From Pseudalkalibacillus sp. SCS-8 (lineage in GTDB: Bacteria; Bacillota; Bacilli; Bacillales; Fictibacillaceae), in NCBI RefSeq assembly GCF_040126055.1, contig NZ_CP143541.1, positions 2,666,001 through 2,730,000 of the forward strand: a stretch of 64,000 nucleotides of DNA, given 5' to 3'. Below are positions 1 to 10,800 of the stretch, piece after piece (position 1 is the stretch's first letter; each line of letters opens with the position of its first letter). Below the pieces are notes generated by a model. The model saw nothing but the letters and a program-made list of their open reading frames with translations. It did no database searches and was not told the DNA's origin. The translations under genes and the position numbers were made by a program.

Positions 1-177
1 AGCAGTATCGGTCTGGACCCATTAGCTACTTTAATCTCCCTTTTCGTAGGTTTCAAGTTATTCGGCTTCCTCGGACTGATTATCGGACCTGTAACGCTCG
101 TCATTTTCAGAGCGTTAAGCCAAGCGCACGTCTTCTCAGACTTATGGAATTTCATCATCGGTAAAAAAGCAGCATAA
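1..177 (+). CDS. ytvI: YtvI, AI-2E-family membrane permease (C-terminal end only)
   Basis: The window opens inside this gene; only the last 58 residues are present, ending in TAA at 175-177. The fragment contains a hydrophobic helix, a GLIIGPVTLVIFRA stretch and a short charged tail, which is the usual C-terminus of AI-2E exporter family permeases with their conserved G-x-I-x-G-P-x motif. In B. subtilis the sporulation-associated member YtvI lies next to fxsA and pyk, as here, and this context supports the name. Transport substrate is unknown. It is convergent with fxsA. Confidence 0.8.
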   Translation, partial: SSIGLDPLATLISLFVGFKLFGFLGLIIGPVTLVIFRALSQAHVFSDLWNFIIGKKAA

Positions 178-187
178 TCGTAATAAA

Positions 188-229
188 CAGGCAGACTGGG
201 GTCATAGGACACCAGCTGCCTGTTTTTTT
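188..229 (+). terminator. Rho-independent terminator of ytvI
   Basis: The inverted repeat CAGGCAG (188-194) / CTGCCTG (216-222) has an inner GGTGTCC-like pairing and is followed by seven T residues. It starts 10 bases after the ytvI stop codon. Confidence 0.85.
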
Positions 230-244
230 GTGAAATTGAGGGGT

Positions 245-504
245 ATGAGAGCACGAAATCGGCCAAATCACATTTTGGTGCACTCATAGAGCCGTTATGA
301 AAGCACGAAATCGGTGAAATCACATTTTGGTGCACTCATAGAGCCGTTATGAGAGCACGAAATCGGTGAAATCACATTTTGGTGCACTCATAGAGCTGTT
401 ATGAGGGCATGATAATGGCTCTATCATCCCCAAAAAACAGCCAAACTCAGTTTTGAGGGCAAGATAACGGCTCTATCCTCCCTCAAAAACAGCGAAACTC
501 AATT
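245..504. repeat. Intergenic tandem array, 52-bp period, five copies
   Basis: Units start at 245, 297, 349, 401 and 453. The first three are nearly identical; the last two share the period and the GAGGGCA...GGCTCTATC core but have diverged. In the first three units a GTGCACTCATA block, a GAGCCGT loop and a TATGAGAGCAC block form a hairpin with one mismatch. No start codon with a ribosome binding site is seen. The array lies between the terminators of the convergent genes ytvI and fxsA. Its function is unknown. Confidence 0.9.
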
Positions 505-536
505 TTGACGGCACCACCACTTAAAACCCAATACGT

Positions 537-587
537 AAAAAGCTGGCCGTTCATCCCATATTTCATGGGGTTGCGGACCAGCTTTTC
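537..587 (-). terminator. Terminator of the fxsA-side operon
   Basis: Read on the minus strand, AGCTGG (583-578) pairs with CCAGCT (546-541), with an inner CCCATGAAATATGGG hairpin, followed by a T run into 536. It sits just beyond the fxsA stop at 596. Confidence 0.75.
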
Positions 588-595
588 TTTCATAT

Positions 596-991
596 TTATC
601 GACGAATTGTAAATGTAAATTGCCCGGAGTCGATCTTTTTCTGGATGAAACGGCGCATACCTATTTTGAAAATGGCGCGTGTGTAAGGGATCAATAACAG
701 AAACCCGATCGTATCCGTAATGAAACCAGGCGTAAGGAGCAAGGTCCCTCCGACCAAAATACACACTCCGTCAAGCAGAACATCGCTTGGGACTTGCGCA
801 TTCCGCAGTTGGATTTGTGCAAGCCTCATTGTTTCCATGCCTTCTCTTCTCGCGAGCCAGGCACCGATGATACCAGTCGCGATGATCAACAGAATCGTAA
901 CCGGAATTCCAAAGTTAGTTCCAGACCAGATCAAAATTCCGACCTCTGCTGCAGGTATGATGATGAGTAACAATAATAAAATACGAAACAT
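596..991 (-). CDS. fxsA: FxsA family membrane protein
   Basis: 131 residues. The start at 991 is chosen because GGAGG lies 9 bases upstream and the product then opens with a membrane helix (MFRILLLLLIIIP). Two further helices follow near residues 25-45 and 70-100. The G-x-W-L-A-R-R-E-G motif and the LTPGFITDTIGFLLLIP segment are hallmarks of the FxsA family. In E. coli, FxsA relieves phage T7 exclusion by F plasmid; the role in bacilli (YtwI) is unknown. It follows pyk by 50 bases and is probably its co-transcribed last gene. C-terminal residues are basic and likely cytoplasmic. Confidence 0.88.
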   Translation of the reverse strand: MFRILLLLLIIIPAAEVGILIWSGTNFGIPVTILLIIATGIIGAWLARREGMETMRLAQIQLRNAQVPSDVLLDGVCILVGGTLLLTPGFITDTIGFLLLIPYTRAIFKIGMRRFIQKKIDSGQFTFTIRR

Positions 992-1041
992 AACTCCGCT
1001 CCTCCAGACCAGCTTTACATCCACATTCTCATTCGTTGATA

Positions 1042-2796
1042 TTACAGTACGCTTGTCTTTCCACTATAAACGACGCCACGAGAGCCGTCTACTGTTATAT
1101 CTTGACCGTCCTTCAGAATGTTTGTCGCTTGATCCACGCCAACAATGACAGGGATGCCCAGGCTCAGTCCAACGACAGCAGCATGGCTCGTCAGTCCGCC
1201 TTCTTCCGTGATAATGGCAGAAGCTTTCTTCAAGGCTGGCATCATATCACGATCTGTACCGATTGTTACAAGGATGTCGCCTTCAGTGACTTTAGCAATC
1301 GCATCTTCAGCATTGTTTGCTACAACGACTTTACCAGCGACAGAGCTCTGCCCAATGCCTTGTCCTTTCGTAATGACATCGCCGACAACATGAACCTTCA
1401 TCAAGTTCGTGGTACCTGTCTCTCCAACAGGAACACCAGCTGTAATCAGAACAAGATCACCATGATTTACTAGACCAGATTGCAACGACGCATCTACGGC
1501 AATATCAAGCAATTCATCTGTAGACTTTGCTTCTTCACTCAATTGAGGTGTGACACCCCAAACAAGGGACATTCTTCTGCAAACTGCTTCTGAGCTCGTT
1601 ACCGCAATGATTGCTGCCTCAGGGCGATATTTCGAGATCATGCGTGCAGTATGTCCGCTTTCTGTTGGTGCGATGATCGCAGAAATGTTCAAGTTATAAG
1701 CTGTGTGAGAAACGGATTGACTGATCGCATCTGTGACAGTCAATTTGCTGGACTTGCTTCGTGCGTGAAGAATGTCAGCATGATTCATCGCTGTTTCAGC
1801 TTTCATCGCGATTTTATGCATCGTCTGCACCGCTTCTATAGGATAGAGGCCTGCAGCTGTTTCACCAGAAAGCATGATTGCATCTGTTCCATCAAAAATC
1901 GCATTGGCAACATCACTTGCTTCAGCTCGTGTTGGACGAGGATTGCGTTGCATAGAATCCAACATTTGCGTTGCAGTGATGACAGGCTTCCCTTTATCGT
2001 TGCATCGACGGATCAATTCTTTTTGTACGAGCGGAACTTCCTCAGCCGGAATTTCAACACCAAGGTCACCACGAGCAACCATCAAGCCGTCGGACACTTC
2101 CAGGATCTCATTGATGTTATCGACACCCTCCTGGTTTTCAATCTTAGGAATGATATGGATGTGCTCAGCATTATGCTTTTCAAGGATTTCCCGGATTTCC
2201 AAGACATCGGACGCTCTTCTTACAAAGGAAGCTGCGATGAAGTCTACACCTTGCTCGATTCCGAATTCAATATCTCGTGCATCCTTGTCCGTGATTCCCG
2301 GTAGGTTGACGGATACATTCGGGACGTTAACACCCTTTTTGTTTTTCAAGATCCCGCTATTCAACACACGGGTTTTCAGCTGGTTGTTCTCAATCCCCAT
2401 GACTTCCAATTCAATCAGACCGTCATCAAGCAGGATTTTAGAACCTTCATGGACATCGTTAACTAACCCTGGATAAGTGACTGAGATCATCTTCTCGTTA
2501 CCCATCACCTCTTCCATGGAAACAGTCAACTCTTGTCCTGCTTTCAGTTCGATTTCTCCAGTCTCCAATGTGCCTGTTCGAATTTCAGGTCCTTTCGTGT
2601 CGAGCAGGATTGCTACCGTCTTCCCCGTTTTTTCTGCCGCTTGACGGATGTTTGCAATCCGTGCACCATGCTCATCAAAATCACCATGGGAAAAGTTGAG
2701 TCGTGCAACATTCATTCCCGATTCGATCAGTTGAGTCAATGTATCGACTTTTTCACTAGCAGGCCCTATCGTACAAACAATTTTTGTATTTCTCAT
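1042..2796 (-). CDS. pyk: Pyruvate kinase
   Basis: 584 residues. It converts phosphoenolpyruvate and ADP to pyruvate and ATP. The N-terminus [13 protein letters not shown] is the family start, and the catalytic signature lies in [18 protein letters not shown] followed by [15 protein letters not shown]. Residues after about 480 form the extra PEP-utiliser-like domain with the [11 protein letters not shown] motif, which is typical of Bacillus and Geobacillus enzymes and absent from E. coli. ATG at 2796 has GGAGG upstream; an in-frame GTG 27 bases earlier precedes that ribosome site and is not used. It lies 50 bases after pfkA, forming the usual pfkA-pyk operon. Confidence 0.97.
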   Translation of the reverse strand: MRNTKIVCTIGPASEKVDTLTQLIESGMNVARLNFSHGDFDEHGARIANIRQAAEKTGKTVAILLDTKGPEIRTGTLETGEIELKAGQELTVSMEEVMGNEKMISVTYPGLVNDVHEGSKILLDDGLIELEVMGIENNQLKTRVLNSGILKNKKGVNVPNVSVNLPGITDKDARDIEFGIEQGVDFIAASFVRRASDVLEIREILEKHNAEHIHIIPKIENQEGVDNINEILEVSDGLMVARGDLGVEIPAEEVPLVQKELIRRCNDKGKPVITATQMLDSMQRNPRPTRAEASDVANAIFDGTDAIMLSGETAAGLYPIEAVQTMHKIAMKAETAMNHADILHARSKSSKLTVTDAISQSVSHTAYNLNISAIIAPTESGHTARMISKYRPEAAIIAVTSSEAVCRRMSLVWGVTPQLSEEAKSTDELLDIAVDASLQSGLVNHGDLVLITAGVPVGETGTTNLMKVHVVGDVITKGQGIGQSSVAGKVVVANNAEDAIAKVTEGDILVTIGTDRDMMPALKKASAIITEEGGLTSHAAVVGLSLGIPVIVGVDQATNILKDGQDITVDGSRGVVYSGKTSVL

Positions 2797-2846
2797 ATTC
2801 ACGTTTTCCTCCTTGATTTTCACGCATCACTTTATATCAAACTTGT

Positions 2847-3944
<1,098 letters not shown>

Positions 3945-4922
3945 TTATTTAACGCCAATGGAATCGTTTTCAAATGTATATTGTCCCATTTTTTTGTACT
4001 TTTCATAACGATGAGCAACTAACTCCTCACCATTCAATTTCGTCAACTCATCTAATGAGGACTTCAAGGCTTTCTCAATGTTGGCAGCTTGCCCTTTGAC
4101 ATCGCGATGCGCTCCGCCTTCAACTTCAGGGATGATCTGATCGATGATTCCCATTTCATACAAGTCCGGGGCAGTAATCTTCATCGACTCAGCAGCCCGT
4201 TTAGCCTGACCTGAATCCTTCCATAACAAGGCTGCAGCTCCTTCAGGAGAGATGACAGAGTACCAGGAGTTTTCAAGCATATGGACATGGTTCCCGACAC
4301 CGATTGCAAGTGCACCGCCACTTGCCCCCTCACCGATGACGATACACACCATCGGTACAGTAAGACCAGCCATTTCTACGAGATTGCGAGCAATCGCTTC
4401 ACTTTGGCCGCGTTCTTCGGCTGACATCCCTGGATATGCTCCTTTCGTATCAAGGAGACATACGACCGGGCGATTGAATTTTTCTGCTTGCTTCATGAGT
4501 CGCAATGCTTTGCGGTACCCTTCTGGATGAGGCATACCAAAGTTTCTGCGGAGGTTTTCCTTCGTATCCTTACCGCGTTGATGCCCGATGACAGTGATTG
4601 GTCGTCCTTGGAATTTCGCTATCCCTCCGACAATCGCTTCGTCATCTCCGTATAGTCGATCCCCGTGCAATTCAAGGAAATCGGTGAAGAGTATTGAAAT
4701 ATAATCAAGTGTTGTCGGTCTTTCAGGATGTCGTGCGACTTGAACTCGGTCCCATGGGGTCATGTTTCCATAGACTTCTTTCTGAACCTTCTCAAGTCGT
4801 TCCTCAAGCCGCTCTACCTCATCACTCAGGTCAATTCCTTTTTCATCCATGAATGATTTCAGCTCAGCTATCTTATTTCTCAACTCTTTGGCAGGACGTT
4901 CAAATTCCAAATCTCCGACCAT
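3945..4922 (-). CDS. accA: Acetyl-CoA carboxylase, carboxyltransferase alpha subunit
   Basis: 325 residues, full length for the family. With AccD it forms the carboxyltransferase that moves CO2 from biotin-BCCP to acetyl-CoA, making malonyl-CoA for fatty acid synthesis. The N-terminal coiled segment ([18 protein letters not shown]) is followed by the crotonase-like core with the oxyanion-hole glycines at [15 protein letters not shown] and the [20 protein letters not shown] motif. Its ATG overlaps the accD stop in a TAATG junction, so the two are translationally coupled at equal ratio. Confidence 0.97.
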   Translation of the reverse strand: MVGDLEFERPAKELRNKIAELKSFMDEKGIDLSDEVERLEERLEKVQKEVYGNMTPWDRVQVARHPERPTTLDYISILFTDFLELHGDRLYGDDEAIVGGIAKFQGRPITVIGHQRGKDTKENLRRNFGMPHPEGYRKALRLMKQAEKFNRPVVCLLDTKGAYPGMSAEERGQSEAIARNLVEMAGLTVPMVCIVIGEGASGGALAIGVGNHVHMLENSWYSVISPEGAAALLWKDSGQAKRAAESMKITAPDLYEMGIIDQIIPEVEGGAHRDVKGQAANIEKALKSSLDELTKLNGEELVAHRYEKYKKMGQYTFENDSIGVK

Positions 4923-5776
4923 TACTCTTCACCTCCTTCATGAATATCCAATACGTTTGCAAGTGTAGCCTTCATATCGCGCCGATGTATGACGGCATCC
5001 AGCTGCCCGTGCTTCAATAAGAATTCTGCTGTTTGGAAATCTTCCGGTAATTCCTGTCGAATCGTCTGTTCTATGATACGACGTCCAGCAAAACCAATCA
5101 AGGCTTTCGGTTCAGCGAAATTATAGTCCCCAACAGAAGCGAAGCTCGCTGACACACCACCTGTTGTCGGGTGGGTCATCACTGAAATGAACAGCAGTCC
5201 GTTATCAGCGTGGCGTCTGAGAGCAACACTTGTTTTTGCCATTTGCATAAGGCTTAATACACCTTCTTGCATCCTCGCTCCACCTGATGCAGTGAAAATG
5301 ATAAAGGGTTTTCCTTCTTCAGTGGCGACCTCAATCGCTCGTGTGATTTTCTCACCAACGACCGAACCCATACTTCCCATTCTGAAGTGCGCATCCATCA
5401 CCGCAAACACGACGGAGTGCCCGTCTATATCCCCTTTTCCGGTTACAACCGCTTCGTTAAGTCCTGTTTTCTTGCGGTCCTTCTCGATGCGATCCAAGTA
5501 ATCAGGAAAGTCCAGCGGATTTTCAGTTCTCATCTCTTTATTGATTTCTTCAAAGCTATCTTTATCGATGATGAGTGAAATCCTTTCATTGGCTGTCATC
5601 CTGAAATGATGATCACAAGAAACACATACCTTATGAGCCTTGTTCAGCTCCTTCGTGGTCATAATCGCTTTACATTCAGGACACTTCGTCATCAGTCCTT
5701 CAGGTACGTCTTGCTTAACCCGTTCGGAGGGTATCGTTGCATATTTTCTTTTTTTGGCAAACAAATCTTTTAACAA
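4922..5776 (-). CDS. accD: Acetyl-CoA carboxylase, carboxyltransferase beta subunit
   Basis: 284 residues starting at TTG (5776), preceded by GGAGGTG at seven bases. An N-terminal four-cysteine zinc ribbon (CPECKAI near residue 32, CVSCDHHF near residue 51) is followed by the carboxyltransferase core with [12 protein letters not shown] and [12 protein letters not shown]. It partners with AccA in the cytoplasm. The gene follows the GntR regulator by 32 bases and appears to belong to the same transcript as the malic enzyme. Confidence 0.97.
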   Translation of the reverse strand: MLKDLFAKKRKYATIPSERVKQDVPEGLMTKCPECKAIMTTKELNKAHKVCVSCDHHFRMTANERISLIIDKDSFEEINKEMRTENPLDFPDYLDRIEKDRKKTGLNEAVVTGKGDIDGHSVVFAVMDAHFRMGSMGSVVGEKITRAIEVATEEGKPFIIFTASGGARMQEGVLSLMQMAKTSVALRRHADNGLLFISVMTHPTTGGVSASFASVGDYNFAEPKALIGFAGRRIIEQTIRQELPEDFQTAEFLLKHGQLDAVIHRRDMKATLANVLDIHEGGEE

Positions 5777-5808
5777 GTTGTTGCACCTCCATCAATCGCT
5801 TGTGACTG

Positions 5809-6441
5809 CTACGTAATTTCTAACCGCGTGTTTCGATCGAGTTCATGATCATCAGCACGAATCATTTCAACGATTTTCTTGTAATCTGAAACTGGAAACA
5901 ATACCTGTTGATCGTTCTTATTCTGATCATACTCAATCAATTCCACCCATAAACGGTTTAATAGTGAATTATGTGCTGCTTCAAATACGATTTGGAAAAA
6001 GTCTCGATCGACTCCTTCCGAAACCCCCTCTGATTCTTCTGCTTCCATCTGGCTCAAGAAAGCGACCATCCTGGAGAGTTGCTCTTCAGTCCGGCGTGAG
6101 GCAGCTAAAGCTACGGCATTTTTTTCAATGATTCTTCTCGTTTCCGTCAAATCATCCTTAGCAATGCTGTCATTCAAGATGAAAGACGCTAGGACTTCTA
6201 CAAGTCTATGGTTACGGGCTTGCTTAATGAACGTCCCTTCGCCTCTTCTCGTTTCAATCAGTCCTAACAGTTCCATTGCTCTTAAAGCTTCACGGACTGA
6301 GGAACGACCTACATTCAACCGTTCGGAAAGCTCCCTTTCAGATGGGAGCTTATCCCCGGGTTGCAATCGATCCGTTTGGATGATGGTTTTCAACTGGTTT
6401 AAAATCTCTATAAACATCTTTTCATGAGGTTTCGTTGTCAT
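5809..6441 (-). CDS. FadR/FCD-type GntR transcriptional regulator
   Basis: 210 residues from ATG at 6441; an in-frame GTG six codons earlier lacks a spaced ribosome site. Residues 10-75 are a GntR winged helix (PGDKLPSERELSERLNVGRSSVREALRAMELLGLIETR). The rest is an all-helical FCD ligand domain. The motif DRDFFQIVFEAAHNSLL has glutamine where metal-binding FCD proteins carry histidine (F-H), and the C-terminal helix ends early and also lacks its usual histidine. The family binds TGGTnnnACCA operators, and such a site lies in the promoter of this operon. Likely an autogenous controller of malic enzyme and accDA. Target and ligand are inferred. Confidence 0.85.
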   Translation of the reverse strand: MTTKPHEKMFIEILNQLKTIIQTDRLQPGDKLPSERELSERLNVGRSSVREALRAMELLGLIETRRGEGTFIKQARNHRLVEVLASFILNDSIAKDDLTETRRIIEKNAVALAASRRTEEQLSRMVAFLSQMEAEESEGVSEGVDRDFFQIVFEAAHNSLLNRLWVELIEYDQNKNDQQVLFPVSDYKKIVEMIRADDHELDRNTRLEIT

Positions 6442-6474
6442 TTCGGGAACGCCACCCACTTTTCAGAGGCTTGA

Positions 6475-7710
6475 TTATTCTTCAATTAAGGCTAGACGAC
6501 GCGTTTTTTCCGCTATTTCTTCCGGATCTACATTGATTCTTGCTACACCGGTTTCCATGGCAGCCTTCGCTACTGCAGCTGCAACCGCTGGAGCCACCCT
6601 TGGATCGAATGGAGCTGGAATGACATAATCCTCTGTCAAATCGTCTTCGTCAATCAAATCCGCGATCGCATAGACTGCTGCAATTTTCATCTCTTCATTG
6701 ATATGGGTTGCTCGTGTATCCAAAGCACCTCGGAAGATACCAGGGAATGCTAGGACATTATTAACTTGGTTGGCGAAATCAGAACGACCAGTCCCGATCA
6801 CTTTCGCACCAGCTTCTTTTGCTTCACTAGGCATAATTTCAGGTACAGGGTTCGCCATTGCAAAGATGACAGGATCGTCATCCATGCTTTCAACCATCTC
6901 TTTCGTAAGCGCTCCCTCTACTGAAACCCCGATAAAGACATCCATTCCTTTAACTGCTTCTTCAAGCTGTCCTTCAACGCGTTGACGGTTCGTGAAATGT
7001 GCTACTTCGGTCTTCACACGATTCATGCCATATGGACGCCCTTCGTAGATTGCACCCTTGGAGTCACACATGATGATGTCCTTCACACCGAACCGGTTCA
7101 ACAATTTGATGATCGCGATACCGGCAGACCCGGCTCCATTAACGACAACCTTTATGGATGACATGGTTTTACCGGTTAATTTAAGAGCGTTTACAAGGCC
7201 TGCCAATGTCACAATCGCAGTACCGTGTTGATCATCATGAAAAATCGGAATGTTCGTTTCCTTCTTCAGTCTTTCTTCAATGATGAAGCAGTTCGGTGCA
7301 GCGATATCTTCCAAATTGACTCCGCCGAATGTTGGTTCCATCAGTTTGACGGATTGGACGATTTCATCGACATCAGTGGTATTCAGGCAGATTGGGAAGG
7401 CATCGACTCCGGCAAAGCTTTTGAAAAGAACCGCTTTCCCTTCCATGACAGGCAATGCCGCTTCAGGCCCGATATTCCCTAGACCAAGGACAGCGGTCCC
7501 ATCTGATACGACTGCAACGGTGTTCCCTTTCATCGTATATTCATAAACTTTGTTCTTGTCTTCATAAATTTCCTTACACGGCTCAGCAACACCTGGTGAA
7601 TAAGCCAGGCTGAGATCCTGTGCGTTCCTTACAGGAACCTTCGCTTTCGATTCCAGTTTTCCTTGATTGATTCTGTGCATATGCAGTGCTTCTTCTCTAG
7701 AAACAGACAT
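6475..7710 (-). CDS. ytsJ: NAD(P)-dependent malic enzyme (YtsJ type)
   Basis: 411 residues. It decarboxylates malate oxidatively to pyruvate; the B. subtilis homologue YtsJ prefers NADP. The N-terminal malic domain contains KVPVRNAQDLSLAYSPGVAEPC, and GTAVLGLGNIGPEAALPVMEGKAVLFK holds the catalytic lysine. The Rossmann domain has VVNGAGSAGIAI. ATG at 7710 has GGGAGA upstream. It is the first gene of an operon with the GntR regulator and accDA. Supplying NADPH next to malonyl-CoA synthesis gives a plausible common purpose, fatty acid synthesis. Confidence 0.95.
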   Translation of the reverse strand: MSVSREEALHMHRINQGKLESKAKVPVRNAQDLSLAYSPGVAEPCKEIYEDKNKVYEYTMKGNTVAVVSDGTAVLGLGNIGPEAALPVMEGKAVLFKSFAGVDAFPICLNTTDVDEIVQSVKLMEPTFGGVNLEDIAAPNCFIIEERLKKETNIPIFHDDQHGTAIVTLAGLVNALKLTGKTMSSIKVVVNGAGSAGIAIIKLLNRFGVKDIIMCDSKGAIYEGRPYGMNRVKTEVAHFTNRQRVEGQLEEAVKGMDVFIGVSVEGALTKEMVESMDDDPVIFAMANPVPEIMPSEAKEAGAKVIGTGRSDFANQVNNVLAFPGIFRGALDTRATHINEEMKIAAVYAIADLIDEDDLTEDYVIPAPFDPRVAPAVAAAVAKAAMETGVARINVDPEEIAEKTRRLALIEE

Positions 7711-7782
7711 CAGTTCATCTCCCTCATTCTTTTGGATATATATGAATGAAATCGTCTGCTGCTTGTACTTAACGGACAAACG

Positions 7783-7799
7783 AGGTGGTCTGACCACCT
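7783..7799. promoter_or_regulatory. Perfect FadR-family (GntR) operator
   Basis: AGGTGGTC-A-GACCACCT is a perfect 17-bp palindrome whose core TGGTCAGACCA matches the TGGTnnnACCA operators of FCD-type GntR proteins such as FadR, PdhR and LldR. It begins 12 bases downstream of the -10 box of the malic enzyme promoter, a repressing position. The likely ligand is the regulator encoded at 5809-6441. Confidence 0.8.
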
Positions 7800-7811
7800 T
7801 TTGACTTATTC

Positions 7812-7839
7812 ATTATAACAAACCTGTCCAAACTGTAAA
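7812..7839 (-). promoter_or_regulatory. SigA promoter of the malic enzyme-regulator-accDA operon
   Basis: On the minus strand TTTACA (7839-7834), a 16-base spacer and a perfect TATAAT (7817-7812) lie just after the dnaE stop. The transcript would begin inside or next to the operator palindrome. Confidence 0.8.
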
Positions 7840-7850
7840 GAATTAACGGT

Positions 7851-10800
7851 TTATTTTAAAACGACATTTTTCGAGCCAAGCAACGATTCAAACTTTACAA
7901 CACATTCTTTGATGGGGTCAATACAGAAATCCTCTGATAACCTCACTATTTTTTTATCCTGCTCATAATACAGGATGACGTCCGTATTCCCAGGGTACTG
8001 GAGGACGATATTCTTGATTTGATGAAGGACACCTTGATCTTGCTTGGAAGACTCGATTTTCAGATAAAGTTCCTGGCGCTTCCTATCAGTCGCTGCATTC
8101 AAAGATTGTAGATCAGCTGCTTTCCCTACGATGAATTTCGTATCTTCATAATGCTCGACATCTCCTTCCAGGAAAACGAGTCGTCCCTCCTGAAAAAGTT
8201 CGGCATTCCTTTGATAAGCTTTTGGAAACACGATTCCTTCCATTTCACCAGTTTCATCGCTTAATTGTAGAAAGGCCATCCAATCTCCCTTTTTCGTTTT
8301 GATCAATTTGACCTTTGTCACCATCGCCCCCAGGCGTACCTGTTTCTTATCTGATTCTAGTTCGCTGATCTTTCTAGAACGATAGGATTGCAACACACCG
8401 AAGAATTGTTCGATCGGATGACCGCTCAAATAAAAGCCTAAGGCTTCATATTCGAATTGCAGCTTTTCTTCGTCTTTGAATGGAGGCACATCTTCCATAC
8501 CCGGCTCTTGATTATCCCTTTCATCCTGAAACAAATCAATCTGTCCTTCTGCCTCAGCTTTTTGAATCTTCATCCCGTATTCAATCGCCGCATCAAGATT
8601 GGCTAACAACCGAGCGCGATTGTCGGTGAACTCGTCCAGGCATCCAGCTAAAATCAACGATTCCAGTGACCTTTTGTTCATCGTTTTAAGCGGAACTCGC
8701 CGGCACAGGTCAAACAGACTTTTGAAGACTCCCTTCTTCCTTTCCTGAAGAATTGCTTCAATGGCTCTGATCCCGACATTCTTGATGACAAGCAAGCCGA
8801 TGCGGAGACCATCATTTTCGACGAGAAAGCCTGCGTCACTCCGATTGATTGACGGCGGGAGGACGTCAATTCCCCGCTGGCGGATTTCACTTAAATAAGC
8901 TGCTGTCTTACCATGATTCCCAACAATGCTGCTAAGTAATTCAGCTAGGAAGAATAATCGGTAATTCGCTTTTAAATATGCAAGCTGATAGGCTATCACA
9001 CTATAAGCGACAGCATGCGATCGGTTAAAGCCGTAATTGGCGAAACGGACGATGAGATCATAGACCTGTTCAGCTGATTGGACATCGTACCCTTTCTCCA
9101 CCGCGCCTTCAATAAAATGCTTCCTCTGTTCATGTAAGACTTCTGCTTTCTTCTTACTCACGGCCCTTCGCAGAAGATCGGCTTCTCCAAGCGAAAAGCC
9201 TGCCATGAGCGATGCAATCTGCATGATCTGTTCCTGATAGACGATGACCCCATATGTTTTCTGCAAAATGGGTTCTAGATCAGGATGTGGATATTGCGGG
9301 ACGTTCTTTTTATGCTTTCTTTCAATGTAGACAGGAATGTTCTCCATCGGACCCGGACGATAAAGCGCATTGACTGCTACGATATCTTCGAATTCACTCG
9401 GCTTCAGTTTCTTCAGGACTCTACGCATCCCCTCTGATTCAAGCTGAAAAATCCCTGTCGTATCCCCATCACTTAACAGATCATAAGTGTTCTCATCATC
9501 GAAGGGGAGGTGTTGGAGGTGGATCCATTCACCTGTCGCCTTTTTAATAGATCGTTGGATATTTTCCAGGAGTGTAAGATTCCTCAAGCCAAGGAAATCC
9601 ATTTTCAAGAGCCCGATATCTTCTAATCCTTCCATCGTATATTGGGTAAGAGTAAGATACTCTCCACCTGCTTGAGTCGGCACCACGTTCGTGAGCGGAT
9701 CCTTACTGATAACGATTCCAGCAGCATGAGTAGAGCTATGGCGTGGAATCCCCTCAATCGTCTTGGAAATCCTCCAGAGTTCTTGGGCTTGATCCGATTG
9801 GCTCAGTGTCTTTTTCAGTAACGGTGACTCGACCAATGCGTTTTCTAATGTAATACCCGGCCTCGATGGAATCTGCTTCGCAATTTTGTCTACAAGTTTT
9901 TGATCGATATCCAAAACCCTGCCTACATCTCTTATAGCTGCACGTGCAGCCAACGTTCCAAAGGTGATGATTTGAGCGACATGGTCCCTGCCATATTTTT
10001 GTGAAACATACCCAATGACCTGGTCACGTTTCGTATCAGGGAAATCAATATCGATATCTGGCATTGATACTCTTTCAGGATTCAAAAAGCGTTCGAACAA
10101 CAAGTCATGTCCAATCGGATCCACCTGGGTGATGGAAAGGGTGTAGGCAACGAGTGAACCCGCCGCTGACCCTCTCCCGGGTCCTGTCATGATGCCATGT
10201 TCTTGGGCATACTTCATGAAATCCCAAACAATGAGGAAATAATCATTGAATCCCATCCGATCGATGATGTCCAATTCATATGTAAGCCTGTCCAAAACGG
10301 TATCGGAAGGTGACGCCCCATATCGCTCCTGAATTCCTTCCATACATAATTTTCGTAAATAGGTTTGACTCGTCTCTCCCTCTGGTAATGGATAAGCCGG
10401 TAGAATCGGCGTACCAAATTCCAATTCGACTTGACACTTACGAGCAATCTTTTCGGTATTGGATAGTGCCTCTTCCATGTGCGGGAATAGATCGCTCATC
10501 TCAGCAGGAGACTTGAAGTAATGCTCTTGTGTTGGGTATCGTCCTTCATCTGAGTCACTGAGCTTCTTGCCTAGTTTAATTGACCTTAACGCTTCATAGG
10601 CTGGGGCATCCTCTTTATCTAGATAATGGATGTTATTCGTAACGACTAATGGAACATCGGTCTCCTTCGAGAGCTGATCTAAAGTGAGGTTCATTTCCTT
10701 TTCTTTCGCGACACCATGATCCTCTAACCCAAGATAAAAATCCGAACCGAAAGAATGCTTCAATTGTTGAATGATTCGATTGTGCTCTCCGCTCCCCTGT

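Noticed and set aside
1651..2476. Long plus-strand reading frames of 200 and 217 codons opposite pyk
   Set aside because: They are antisense shadows of a highly conserved enzyme gene, with no ribosome site and no family resemblance.
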